Assembly: GCA_015698045.1 (NCBI GenBank)
Contig: BLAL01000160.1
Coordinates: 1,054,001 to 1,118,000, forward strand
DNA length: 64,000 bases
Direction: 5' to 3'
Source of the DNA: Rhizophagus clarus
Taxonomy: Eukaryota; Glomeromycota; Glomeromycetes; Glomerales; Glomeraceae
The position numbers were made by a program, and so were the translations under genes. Below, piece after piece: positions 47,406 through 58,646 of this stretch; the stretch's first letter is position 1; each line of letters starts with the position of its first letter. Under the pieces are notes generated by a model. The model was not told where the DNA came from. It saw nothing but the letters and a program-made list of their open reading frames with translations, and made no database searches.

Positions 47406-50400
47406 ATGTCTGATGCTTACCCAGAATATATAGAAGAATTTAGTATAGAGATATCTAATTTCAATCTGATTGGTCCTACTGCCCATATACCTTTACCTGA
47501 AACTATACCAAAACGTAATAATGGAATTATTAATATTCAAAATAATGATGACTGGTACTTTGGATGGTGTGTCCTAGGAGCTTTGCATCCAGTTAAAGTT
47601 CATCCAGAAAGAAATTCGCATCGGGCTATATGGAGATTTCATGGAGGAACTTAATATGAATGACATTTCAGTTCCAGTACCAGTTTCAACACCAGTTTAT
47701 AAAAAGTTTGAAGAAAATAATCCTGAAATCAGTCTATGTGTTTATGAATGGCATAACCAGAATGAGTGTCTTGAATTTCGCTATGTTTTAGAAAGAAGAG
47801 GGAAAGAATACAAGTAAGTAAATCTTCTAGTAATTACAGAAGATGATAGAAGCCATTATTGCATTATCAAAGATTTACATAAGCTGGTGTACAATCATAG
47901 CAAACATAAAGGGTGAAAATATATTTGTCGTTATTGTCTTCATGTATATTCTTCAGAGATAAGATATAATGAACATTTACTAAAATGCAAGGATCTAAAT
48001 AATACCTTCCTAGCAACCACAAATGCTGGTGAAAAATATGAGTATCAAAGCTTTCTATAATCATAAATGTAATTCATATCGCATTTTCTGGGATCTAGAA
48101 ATATTAACTGAAAAGTTAACTCTAGAAGAGAAAACAAAGTTAACCCATACTAAAAGAATACAGATGCACAAGTCGTGTGGATACTGCTATGTAATAGTTC
48201 GCATGGACAGTTTACTTAATTATGAGGTAGTAAGTCATGATCTATATAGAGGCTCTGATGCCTTAGAAAAATTTGTTGAAAGAATCGAAGGAGAGCTTCT
48301 AAATATTCAGACAGATTTATCTGCACCTGCAGAAATGATAATGGCACCAGGAGATCTTAAAGCATACAATGATGCAACAGAATGCTGGATTTGCAAGGAA
48401 CCTTTCTTAAAACCAGCACCAGAAGTACTACAAAAACTCAAAGAAGCAAAGTATAGATTATTAGAAGTTAAGGAATGGGAAACATGTATGGAAAAGGAGC
48501 ATCCTGAAAAGAAGAAAGTGCAAAGGGCATATAAAGAAGCATTAGGCAGACTCAATCAAAAAGTAAAAGATCATGATCATATAAATGAAATGTACTGAGG
48601 TCCAGCTCATGACTCATGTAATAAAAAGTTACGCATAGGCTCTTTCAAAACTAAAGTGCCCCTTATCTGTCATAATTTTTGGGGATATGACTCTCATCCG
48701 CTTATGAAAGTTGTAAGCAAGTTTACAGCTGATAAGCTAAATTGCATCCCAGAGAATATAGGAAAGTACAAAGCCATGGATGTTGGCCAGCTTCGATTTC
48801 TTGATAGCTTTCAGCATATGGGAATGGGATTAGATAAATTAGTAAAATGTCTAGGTGGAAAAATTGAAAAATTCCCTCTAACTGTAAAGTATTTTACTGA
48901 GAAAAGATATTCAATAGATAAGATTAAGCTTCTTTTTCGAAAGGGTGTCTTTTCATATGACTGAACAAATGCATGGGATAAGTTTGATAAAATAGAGCTT
49001 CCTCCAAGAAAAGATTTCTATTCGCTATTTAGTCAGCAAAATATAAGCAAGGAGGATTACAAACATGCGCAAGAAGTATAGCAAACATTTGAGATGAAAA
49101 ACTTTGGAGAATACCATGACTAATATCTTGAAACTGATGTACTTTAGCTCGCTAACGTGTTCATGAACTATACTATTATGTGCTTACAGGATAATGGCTT
49201 AGATCCCTCTCATTATGTATTCGCATCTGGAATGTTTAATGATTCTCTTTATAAGAGCAGTGGAGCAGAGCTCAAACTCATGACAGATATGAATGAGTAT
49301 CTAACAGTTGAGAAAGAAATTCGTGGTGGCATGACAATGGCATGTCATCGATATGCTAACACAAATAATCTGAAATGTTCTGACTATGATTCTAGCAAGC
49401 TGAAATCCTGGATAATGTATGAGGATATGAATGCCTTATACTCAGGCGCGATGACCCAATACATGCCTACAAAAATCTTGGGTAAGGTGGACCTGGAAGA
49501 AGTACCAGATATCCAAAGTATCGCACCTGATGCAGATATAGGTTATATACTTGAAGTTGATCTAGAAGTTCCAGTACACTTGCACAATTACTTTGCAGAT
49601 TATCCATTAGCGCCAAAAAAGCAAATAGTACCTGAAAACTGGTTAAGTCCATACAATGCAAAATTAGTACAAGACAAGGAAGTGGAAGGTGGCAAATATG
49701 TAACAGGAGAAAAGCTCGTCCAAACCTTTTATCCCAAAAAGAACTACGTGGTCCATTATCGTGCACTCCAGCTATATATGAGACAAGGGCTAAAGGTCAC
49801 AAAGATCCACAGCGCACTCAAGTTTAAGCAATCCCCTTGGATGAAAGAATATATGTAGGAAAACATGTATTATAAACTAAAGAACAATGCCATTTTCGGT
49901 AAACAGATGGAGAATGTTCGCAAGCATATGAGAGTAGAGCTACTTCGAATAGATGAGGATAAAAAAATCAGGCGCCTGGCAAGTTCTCCATTATTTGCAG
50001 GCTTTAAAGCATTCGAGATTGGGATAACAGCCGTGCACATGCTAAAAAATACAGTAACTCTAAACAAACTAATTTATGTAGGGCAGGCTATTCTCAACAT
50101 TAGCAAGGCCATGATGTATAACTTTTGGTATGGTTACATAAAACCTTACTATGGAGATAAGGCTCGTTTACTTTATACTGACACAGATTCGCTTATCATA
50201 TGGATAGAAACTATAAAGATCGGGCAGAAAGACCAGACATTTTCGATCTTAACTATTTGGGAGACTTATGTCTGATGAAGGATGAGACAAAAGGAGAAGC
50301 AATATAGCAAAATGTATCTTTAAAGCCAAAAATGTACTCAGTCCTTCCAGCTGGGCATGATCCCCAAACTCCAGAGGATCCTGATGCTGAAGATCCTAAA

Positions 50401-50730
50401 AAGAAGCATAGCATCCAGAAGGCAAAGGGAGTTAAGAAATGTGTGGTCAAAAGGGAGCTTCAACATGACAAATTTCTAGAATGTCTCAGGACTAGCCGAC
50501 ATAATATGTATGGTCTATGCAGTTATAATCATCAAATTTATCTGGAGAGAGTAAATAAAATTGGGCTGAATCCATATGACAATAAGCGCTAGATCTTACT
50601 TGATGGAATTTGAACTCTCCCATATAGACATTGGCGAATTGGATTATACAAACGCCTGGTAGCATCTGGAATATCTCTTGAGGAAGCAGAAGAAAGGACT
50701 ATGAAAGTTAGACTTCGAGTCAAGGAATAG
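47406..50730 (+). pseudogene. Family-B DNA polymerase (protein-primed type) with endonuclease-VII-like segment, decayed
   Basis: All main motifs of a DNA_pol_B_2 protein occur in order but across broken frames. An N-terminal segment (NNDDWYFGWCVLGALHP) and a C2H2-like YICRYC...H segment come first. ExoI is FWDLE (about 48,090); an endonuclease VII-like block VKDHDHINEMY..GPAHDSCNK is at about 48,565-48,630; ExoII is NFWGYDSH (about 48,675); ExoIII is YLETD (about 49,130). Pol A is EDMNALYSGAM (about 49,425), Pol B KLKNNAIFGK (about 49,878), Pol C YTDTDSL (about 50,180). Breaks include a frame change near 47,650, and stops at about 47,815, 48,596, 48,961, 49,081, 49,111, 49,144, 49,856, 50,306 and 50,590. 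Such genes occur in Polinton-like or virus-derived elements and linear plasmids; which one applies here is open. Confidence 0.85.
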
Positions 50731-50828
50731 ATGCTTTATAACAAATATTTTTTCTGTGGTAAAAATTAACAAAGAATATAATTTTATTAATTAAAGTTTT
50801 TCTATCATTATAGTAGAAACAATACAAA

Positions 50829-51179
50829 ATGGTCGATCATAATAAGGATATAGAACTTGCGCAAGTCAAAGTCATAAAAACTGCATTGCGAAAGGGCAGA
50901 AAATATGATAATCTTGCAAAAAATTATGGAGACTACCTAAAGAAACTGCGAGCTGAAAAGGAATTGAATAATTATATTAAGACACTTGCAGTAAAAATAT
51001 TCCCTAAGGAAGAAGCATATACTGAAAGACTAAAAAATTATTGCAAAAGGTATGAAGATAATGATCTGTTTGCTAGCCTAGAGAAATTATATGAGCTTTA
51101 TTATCAAATAGTTAAGGAGAAGAATCGCGAAAGGTCAGATGAAGAAATAAAGCAAATGCTCAAAGTAATGGTAATCTAG
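50829..51179 (+). CDS. Unrecognised small helical protein
   Basis: A 116-residue open frame starting MVDHNKDIELAQVKV, very Lys/Glu-rich and predicted as helices or coiled coil throughout. No membrane segment or known motif. It lies 100 bp downstream of the polymerase relic on the same strand, so it may belong to the same element. Codon use is no different from the surroundings. The next frame (51187) begins 8 bp after its stop. Confidence 0.4.
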   Translation: MVDHNKDIELAQVKVIKTALRKGRKYDNLAKNYGDYLKKLRAEKELNNYIKTLAVKIFPKEEAYTERLKNYCKRYEDNDLFASLEKLYELYYQIVKEKNRERSDEEIKQMLKVMVI

Positions 51180-51186
51180 TCGTCTT

Positions 51187-51453
51187 TTGGCAAATATTTT
51201 TACTAAGTTATTTTTCTGGTGCAATAAATATTCAGTTAAAGAAAAAACGCTTTCTAAAAAATATCGCACATATTCAGAAAAAGAAAAAATAAACACTGTT
51301 GAGGATATCAAGGAGTCTCTTATGGAATTGGAACGTGATATAACTAAAATACACCAAAATCTTAAAAGTATTTGCCGGGAAATCTATTTTTTATATAATG
51401 CTACAGTATGTCATTCTCCAAATTATTTGAGTCCAGTTCATCCAAAGAAATAG
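51187..51453 (+). CDS. Unrecognised small protein, partly coiled coil
   Basis: An 88-residue frame, MANIFTKLFFWC start by alternative codon, with KEKINTVEDIKESLMELERD forming a probable helix. There is no ATG near its start, so it may be a fragment continuing the preceding frame (stop at 51179) or a later exon. Low confidence as an independent gene. Confidence 0.25.
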   Translation: MANIFTKLFFWCNKYSVKEKTLSKKYRTYSEKEKINTVEDIKESLMELERDITKIHQNLKSICREIYFLYNATVCHSPNYLSPVHPKK

Positions 51454-51573
51454 AGGAGGGATTCCAGAAGGACCAGGTAGATGAATGCTACCAACCTAAA
51501 AATAGAAAGGTCAAGCACAGGCAGAAGTCCCAGATCATAGAATAGATTAATTGAATCAGACAAACTATCAGGT

Positions 51574-51789
51574 ATGGCTAAAAAATCAAGGAATAATTGG
51601 CACAAAACAATGGGTAAGTTTACTACTAATCCTACACAATATTTGCCCCTATGCAATTCAGCCAAATATGAGCACACATATGATAGAGCAACCGGCTTTA
51701 TCACTGTCAAGAATAAAAGACAGGATAGGATTGTAGGCGTGTTCGATTATCCTGAACTGAGTGAATATCTGGGAGTTCGATCCAACTAG
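51574..51789 (+). CDS. Unrecognised 71-residue protein
   Basis: Open frame MAKKSRNNWHKTMGK ending EYLGVRSN. Basic N-terminus; the middle has HTYDRATGFITVKNKRQD. No recognised domain. It sits between the polymerase relic cluster and the F-box relic. Confidence 0.3.
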   Translation: MAKKSRNNWHKTMGKFTTNPTQYLPLCNSAKYEHTYDRATGFITVKNKRQDRIVGVFDYPELSEYLGVRSN

Positions 51790-51926
51790 TCTGGAGCGGT
51801 CTGAGGACTGCGGGATGTATTAATCAGCTCTAAAACCTGTTATCAAGCCCATCTCCTGAAGGTCTTGACCAAAGGAGGGGCTTAGAGAATTTATTTTTTC
51901 GATTAAAGATACAGCATATATTATTC

Positions 51927-52922
51927 ATGGCATATTCAAGTATTTTTATTATACCAGAACTATTAAAGCAGATTCTATATTTTCTAGCAGTAAATAAGAC
52001 ACTGTATTCCATCCTATTTGTTTGCCAGCTTTGGTACAGATGCGGTGCCCCTATTATATGGAAACGCATTGAGCTAAAGGGGAATGAAGTAGACGATAGA
52101 TCTTGATTGGAAAGATTTTTTAAAATAGTATGTGGAGGAGGAAAAAGACCAGTTTATAGCTCAAAACTAACTCATCTCAAAATATCAAACTATCGTTCAC
52201 TTTTAAATAAAAAAATCAAAGGCATTATGCATACTTTCCAAAATATAATACATTTAAATTTTAGAGGGAGTATGAAGCCTGAGTCTATTGGTAATGTTCT
52301 AAAGCTAATAGCAGAATCATACCCAAATTTGAAGTATCTTAATATATCCGCTTTATGCAGTAGATTTGGAAATGATAAAGGCCTATATGCAATTGCGAAT
52401 TCATGTTATAAAATAGAATGTCTAAATATTTCTAGACGTACAGAATTTTCTGAAACCCATTTGTAGTGTTATTCGTTCTTGCCTAAGGCTCTAGCATCTT
52501 GACCTTAGCTTTTGTAAAATTACCGATATAACTATCAAAGAAATTGCTGGTTCGTGTCTTATATAAAGTATCTCAATTTGGAAGGGTGTAATAATATTAG
52601 TAAAGAAGCTGTAGATCAGCTCGTTTCACTTAATCTGAATATTAATGTTGATAATTTTGTGAAAATTATAACGCTTCCTGATCTCATTAAGATGGTTAGA
52701 AATTATCTTACACAGAATAATGTTGCTAGTAGAGAGATTTTAGCTCAGAGACTTCAGAGACTTTTAGATCTAAGTATGCGTAACAATCAGAATTTAGCGC
52801 AGGCTTTAGATCTGATATTCCAGCACCCTATTAGACGATCACCAAGAAATTATTTTAATAGAATACTAGTCGATCAAGCAGAATGGTGGTACTCTACCAA
52901 TCTAACTAATCCGGAGCAGTGA
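51927..52922 (+). pseudogene. F-box/LRR protein, decayed
   Basis: The N-terminus MAYSSIFIIPELLKQILYFL, then FVCQLWYRCGAPIIWKRIEL, is a clear F-box. Leucine-rich repeats follow ([43 protein letters not shown]), and the C-terminus ends NLTNPEQ at 52922. There is a TGA at about 52,106 after VDDRS, a TAG at about 52,465 after SETHL, and a frame change between 52,470 and 52,560. F-box/LRR proteins select substrates for SCF ubiquitin ligases, and the family is greatly expanded in these fungi. This copy could not make a full protein. Confidence 0.8.
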
Positions 52923-53483
52923 TCACTAGCTCGGAAGAATTTGCTGGACAACTCCTGTGTGATAAAAATATGCAGATCACTAGACAGGTCTGTGTGACAT
53001 AATAATTTTTGCATATATATTCGAAAGAAAATATTAACTAACCAGTATACTGTTTTTCCCATACAATCATGAGAAAAATGTGAAAGAAGAACTATATGCA
53101 ACACAGGACCTACTGTAAAAGTATATATTAACGTCAAAAGCATATGTTATGGAGGGCTGAGGGATTCGTAATTTTGAGATCGCTAGGCGTAAAGCTAACT
53201 ATATTTCTTGCAGGGTAGATCTACATGTGAAAAGGTATGAGGATTCCGTTTACATGTGCTTTCATAGAACTCTTGGCATCATATGACAATGCTAATCACT
53301 ATTTTTTATCTCCTTAACTCCTTCTAGCAAGATATAAAGCATGTAGGAGTATGTGGAAGTTCAGCCAACTTTCCTGCAAAAATTTTTAAGGTATGTATAT
53401 GTCAGAAGTTATGTATGTATGGGAATGAGCGCCAAGCTGAAAGAAAATTCTTACTATGAGCCTTGAAATTAGGAACCAAAAAA
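52923..53483. other. Spacer, no gene seen
   Basis: Mixed-composition sequence downstream of the F-box relic. It holds only short open frames with no recognisable content. Confidence 0.5.
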
Positions 53484-53759
53484 ATGGCCAATATTATTGA
53501 CTTCAGGTTTAAAGTTCATAATAAATCGAATGATGACATCTTCACAATCAAAATAGCCTGGCAAACATTGATCAGAAATACCATACCCACTATCAGAGAA
53601 GAAATGGCAAGACAAAATATCAAGGTTCCTAATAACATTAAGCTTCGTGTGGAAGATTCAAGAGGGCTGGAGAAAGTATTGGAACTAGATAATAGGATTT
53701 CTAAGTATTTTAATATCGAACACATTGAAGAGGGTCTCATCCTCATATATCGCCAGTAG
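53484..53759 (+). CDS. Unrecognised small protein, mixed alpha/beta
   Basis: 91 residues from the Met at 53484 (an alternative upstream in-frame start at 53463 uses TTG). The beta-rich beginning (IIDFRFKVHN, FTIKIAW), a helix (TIPTIREEMARQ), then strands ending EGLILIYRQ could fit a ubiquitin-like or other small alpha/beta fold, but I cannot name it. It lies 300 bp upstream of the SAM-domain gene on the same strand. Confidence 0.4.
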   Translation: MANIIDFRFKVHNKSNDDIFTIKIAWQTLIRNTIPTIREEMARQNIKVPNNIKLRVEDSRGLEKVLELDNRISKYFNIEHIEEGLILIYRQ

Positions 53760-54058
53760 TTAGATTTTTTTATCTATATTTCATTATCATGTAGCGATAT
53801 AGTCATGCAAATCACCTTAACGGCCAATTTTTATGTATTGTAGGCCGTGTTCTGGCAATATTTTATTTCATAAATAAAGTATTAATTATACTGTACATGA
53901 GAAATGGATCACGTGTAATGATGCAATACTTGTGCTACATAAAAACCTATATTAATGCCCAGTATTCTCTTTCCTGAACAGAAATAAATTTTTATCTTAC
54001 TCTGGAACGTAACACTATTTTTTATCTAAGCCTATTTCCACTATAAAAACGTAACACT
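53760..54058. other. Upstream region of SAM-domain gene
   Basis: Just before the start there is a short direct duplication, aacgtaacactat, at about 54,006 and 54,046. No coding sequence is seen. Confidence 0.4.
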
Positions 54059-55014
54059 ATGTTCACCTCAACAGTTGAACATGACTCTTACTTGGTTGAG
54101 AACTATGATACAGAAACCCTTATCAATTTTTTGAAAGAGCAGAATCTCAAGCTTGACGATGACGACTTTAAAATACTCTGCAAAGAAAAGATTACTGGCC
54201 TCTCCTTCCTTGACCTAACCGAAGAAAAATTTTGTAGCATTGGCTTACATTGGGACCAGCAACACTTCTCGCAAAAGAGGTTCAGACCCTCAAAGAAAAG
54301 CCAAAGCGTGCGTTTTTCTCGTACCTCAGCTCAAGTGAGGTGTTAGCTAAATATAGTCTTGCTTCTGAAGGAACAGAAGTTATACCCCTTTTCACTTCAC
54401 AAACCTATGAAATCCAGGAGGATAATAAGCATTTCATGCTGTGTATGGCAGATATCAAGTTGCAGTTAAAAAGTTACAGAACTTTGGTGATGACAAGCTT
54501 GGAGTCCATGCGCAATGAATACATTTCAACTATACTTTATACAGCCCTCCATATTGCAGAAGACTTCACGAATAAAAATTTCAGCATGAAACCTGAATAC
54601 GAAATAATTGGAAAAGAGAGTTGCGGGCAAGTTGATTATGCAATCAAAGAATCAGATAGTCTCATTTGCATTACAGAGGATAAGGTCCAGCAAAAGCTGA
54701 CAGAAGGTTTCGCTCAGAATATCATGCAGTTGGAGAGTTTGTATGAGACGAACAAAAGAAAACAAACCCGTGATGATGATTATTTTGACTATCTTTATGG
54801 GATCGTGACATTGGCCAGGGACTGGCATTTCCTTCTCTACTCTCTGGGTGAAATTTTACAGGCGAGTAAGGCACCCTTTAGCATTGAATTTACTGAAAAA
54901 TCTTTGGATGAGAGTTCTGAAGAGTATCAGACGTTGCATAGGGGGGTAAGAAAGATACTGAGTATAATTGTTGGTTTGTTGAATGATAGGGTGTGTGAAA
55001 GATGTGCCAGATAG
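54059..55014 (+). pseudogene. SAM domain plus PD-(D/E)XK-like domain, Crinkler-associated family, one frameshift
   Basis: The N-terminus (residues 1-70; LINFLKEQNLKLDDDDFKIL, then ITGLSFLDLTEEKF) is a SAM domain. Its last helix (GPATLLAKEVQTLKE) is found in another frame, so one base is missing near 54,250. Beyond it come KPKRAFFSYLSSSEVLAKY, a helical region, and an EYEIIGKESCGQVDYAI...LICITEDKVQ segment whose Asp and E-x-K spacing resembles the restriction-endonuclease-like fold. The frame ends at 55014. This family is abundant in Rhizophagus-type genomes; the nuclease reading is inference from motif spacing. The frameshift may be real decay or a sequence error. It faces the CRN gene tail to tail. 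Confidence 0.7.
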
Positions 55015-55733
55015 AAAGAGGGTTAAGATAGAGGGGTATCGATTGTAAAAATAATCATGTATATTAGCCTAGACGTCATGTATCACAGGCAAAGTCCTGA
55101 ACATTTGTATTTATTTTTTGCATGTAATAATAAAAATTTTTCTTGGCAAAAGTGATCGGTGTGAACAATTGTTTACGCACACGTGATTTTTGATCGTAAA
55201 GATTCTTCACAGTTGCACCTATGATGTGATGATGCATAGAAAAGTTAAGAAATAAATCTTTGATCATAGGGCGAAGTCGACTTTTCACATACTCTCCGAC
55301 AGTGAAATTGTTCACATGAATCTTATCACATGCAACGGTACAGCAAAAATCTTATGCAGTACAATCAATGTTTGGCACAGTATCGTATTGGCGATAAAAA
55401 AATTGATTGTAAAAAAGCAAAAAAATAATATAACTCAGAGTGTCGCATTACTCTTGAAAGCATATCATGTATTTCTCTTGCCTCTAAAAGTATTTTTCGC
55501 TCATATTTGAATTTAAAAATTATTTACATTGGGCCTAAATCTTAACTCATATATGAATAAATAAAATTTTGATTCAAATTATGCAATTTAATATAATAAA
55601 TTTATTTCGCTTACACATTTTTGATTTAGATTTTTTCTTATTATACATTATTTTACATTATCTAATGAGCAAATTTAAAGCGTTGCAGTAGGATATTGGT
55701 TGGATAAGAAGTTCTAGAATATTACATTAAATT
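55015..55733. other. Convergent spacer between SAM-domain gene and CRN gene
   Basis: AT-rich, with only short open frames on both strands (for example 55,076-55,315 minus) that lack recognisable content. Confidence 0.5.
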
Positions 55734-58646
55734 TTATGTAAGAATTTTCTTTAAAATATCTACATCCTCTCTTTTAAAATAATGTTCCAACAACTCTTCG
55801 TCAATATACATAATAATATCATTATTTTCAGTATAGCAACCACCTTTAATTGATGGTTCTGACTGATTTGAAGTGCATTCTTGAGCTACACCAGGAAAAA
55901 TATAATGAATTCGCAATGAACCTTTACAGGTAAAATCTTTGTGGCACACATCATTAAGTCTTTTCTTTTTCTTATAGCATTTAGGATTTGCTTCGCCATT
56001 CTTTTTGTGATATAGAAGGTTCCAATTTGTTGAACGTTTGTCATCATTAACATCTGTACCTGACAATTTATCGGTATACATTTTTGCACTGATAAGTAAA
56101 GTCCAGTAAGTAACTCTATCCAGCTTTCTAATATAAATACCATCTGGACGTACTAAATGTCCAGGTTTAAACATATATTTTAGAAATCTTGATTCATATA
56201 AAAGACTTTCAATAACATCCACATCATCTTTCAATTTAGCATCAAGTCGAGAAAACATTTGTAAATTTCCATATGATTCAATATCAATTATTGCTTCTCC
56301 AGCCCAATCTGGCATATGTGGTTGATTGTCACCATAAATTTCATTAACAAACTCAGAGACCGTTTTACCATTAAAATCCATTAATCTTCCTATGACAAGA
56401 TACTCCCAAATGAAGCCTTTAGATGTATTTGAATAATAAGCAGATTGTCGTAATTCATATAAGAGTTTCTCAATCAGTGGTTCAGTAGGTTTGTTGTATC
56501 GGGAATGAAGGACAATTTTAACAACATCTATCGCTAAAGGTTCTTTAACTTGCCAAAATTTTTTATCTTTGTCTGATTTCAATGAAGCGATGCCACAGTC
56601 GACTAATTTTGCTGAATAATCATCTATTTCACTTTTAGATACATAACCATCAAAGAACCTTAAAATATCATTTTACTATAGTGAGTTATCAGTTTATGAA
56701 TAAACAATAAATATGTCAAGAACATACCAGCAGTTAATAAAGAGTGTCATCAAGATTTTTCGTAATTCTTCATTCTTCCAATCTTTCTTTTCATATGCTT
56801 TATTTACTATCACTTCAAGATGGTCTATCATATCATCCTTGATAGACTGCACTGTCTTATTTACAGCGTATTCAAGCACCATTTGTTTGTTTTCTTGTGA
56901 TACTTTTTCTGCATTTATTATTTCCTTTATAAGGCGAGCCATCAGACGAGGACGACCAACAAGATATTTACTATCTTCAATATCGTCAATTTTACAATCT
57001 GACAAATCAAGATAACGCATAATGTAGGCTTCAACACCTTTACTGTCTGTTGTATTGAAGTTAATTATATATTTTGCCTTATTTCCTTTGCCGATATCAC
57101 TTTGGATATCACTGCCCTGTTTAAGAGTAAATGCGGTGCCAGCGATTACTATTGAAATTTCAAACAGTCTAAGAATCTCAATCATTGGCATTAATAAACC
57201 ACGTGGATGTTGGTTTATATTGCGAAAATAACCACTGAAAAGTTTATTGCTGGCAACATTAGATTCATCAATGGCAAAAATAAGTGATTTTTGATTGGGT
57301 AATTTATCCTGTTATATATATTGCAAAGAAATTAAAATGTACATTATAAGAGTAACATTAATTTAATCAATAGATTATTACCTTTAAGTGTCTTAAAGCA
57401 GATGAAATAATTGAATTAAGGTCATCAAAGTCACATCCAAAAAGCCTCAATTCATTTCTAATACTTGTGATACATTCTTGTCCGCCGTTGAGCTGGGATA
57501 GAAGATAGTCACGAGGTGTAATACCTGAAAACTTCTTTTTGAGAAGAATGAGATAGAGAACCCGTGCAGCAAATTCTAAAATGATAAGTCGCTTTGCTTC
57601 TTCTCTAGCAGAGTTATTAATAGTATCGTTATATGGTCCAAAGGCTGAACTTATTGATGCAACAAGCTGTGCAAAATTACGATCTGCTGTTGGCTCATAA
57701 TCCCGATTACTAATATCTGAAGATGGCCTACACTCTACATACACTACGTAGATACCATTTTCATTCATAGACATATCAAAAATTGCTCTAGTTTTGCCAG
57801 CTCCAGAAACGGCATAAAGCAAATAGCAAGCTTTGGTTTCATTTTTTAAATTATCGATAAGCTTTCTGCCTGTATCAGTAGTCTCTACATCCAAACGCAT
57901 ATCTACATATTCCCTACTGATAATTGGTATATCTCTTTTGTGAAAACGCCTGGCAATACTAGGAATAGGATAAAGTTCTGGGGGTCTGTCAAGAGGGATT
58001 TTCTCTTCAAGGTCGACAATCAAACTTTCAAGCGTAGGGATATCCTTTTTTCGTTTTGGTTTTGTGTCAACAGATTCTATGTCAACAGATTCTATAGTTG
58101 CGAATGTCATCAACCGTTAGTAGTATATTCTAGTGTTTTAAGCTCATCATTGTGTCAAAAACATACCTGAATCTGCATGTCGTTTTTGTCCAGTAGCTAA
58201 GAATAATTAAAAAAAAGGAGATCAGACCAAACTTGATATTTTGTTACTGCAAACCTCTTGTTCGAGAGGTAAACAATTGGGAGACACTTACAAGTGGTGG
58301 CAGGCAAAGATGGTGGTTCCACGATGATCTGGATATGTCTATCGAGTACAGGATCAGGAAAGTACTCTCCAAAATCCTTATTTGTAAAGAGTTCCTTACC
58401 CTCGAGTTGATTTTCAATGTTAATTTCATGAGGTGGTGTATTGATAAGTATTTTTAGCTTTTCAGTTTCTTCATTTTCTTTGTTAGAAATATCAACTTGC
58501 CACAACCTGAGTTTTCTTGCACTAGGCGCAATATCCTTATTCTTTTCCCAGATAATATCCCTAAGTTTCGAGATACTGCTGAATTTATCATTCTCAACTT
58601 CGAACGCTTCTCTAGGATGTTCACCAAGAACTAGACAATATACCAT
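55734..58646 (-). CDS. Crinkler (CRN) family protein with P-loop NTPase core
   Basis: Five exons (58292-58646, 58167-58196, 57382-58091, 56728-57308, 55734-56658) sum to 2,601 nt, giving 866 residues in one frame. Residues 1-115 are the CRN header: MVYCLVLGEHPREAFEV, IWEKN, the RLWQVDI motif near 47-53, and HIQIIVEPP near 105-113, equivalent to the family's HVLVxxP end. A 30-nt exon and a low-complexity ESVDIESVD linker follow. The NTPase part has Walker A AVSGAGKTR and Walker B KSLIFAIDES. The last about 300 residues are an unnamed C-terminal domain rich in charged residues. Known CRNs include secreted host-targeted effectors and nuclear proteins; no classical signal peptide is visible here. 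Role in symbiosis is inference. Confidence 0.88.

Noticed and set aside
55316..55510. 64-codon plus-strand open frame
   Set aside because: Short, without known motif, located in a convergent spacer.
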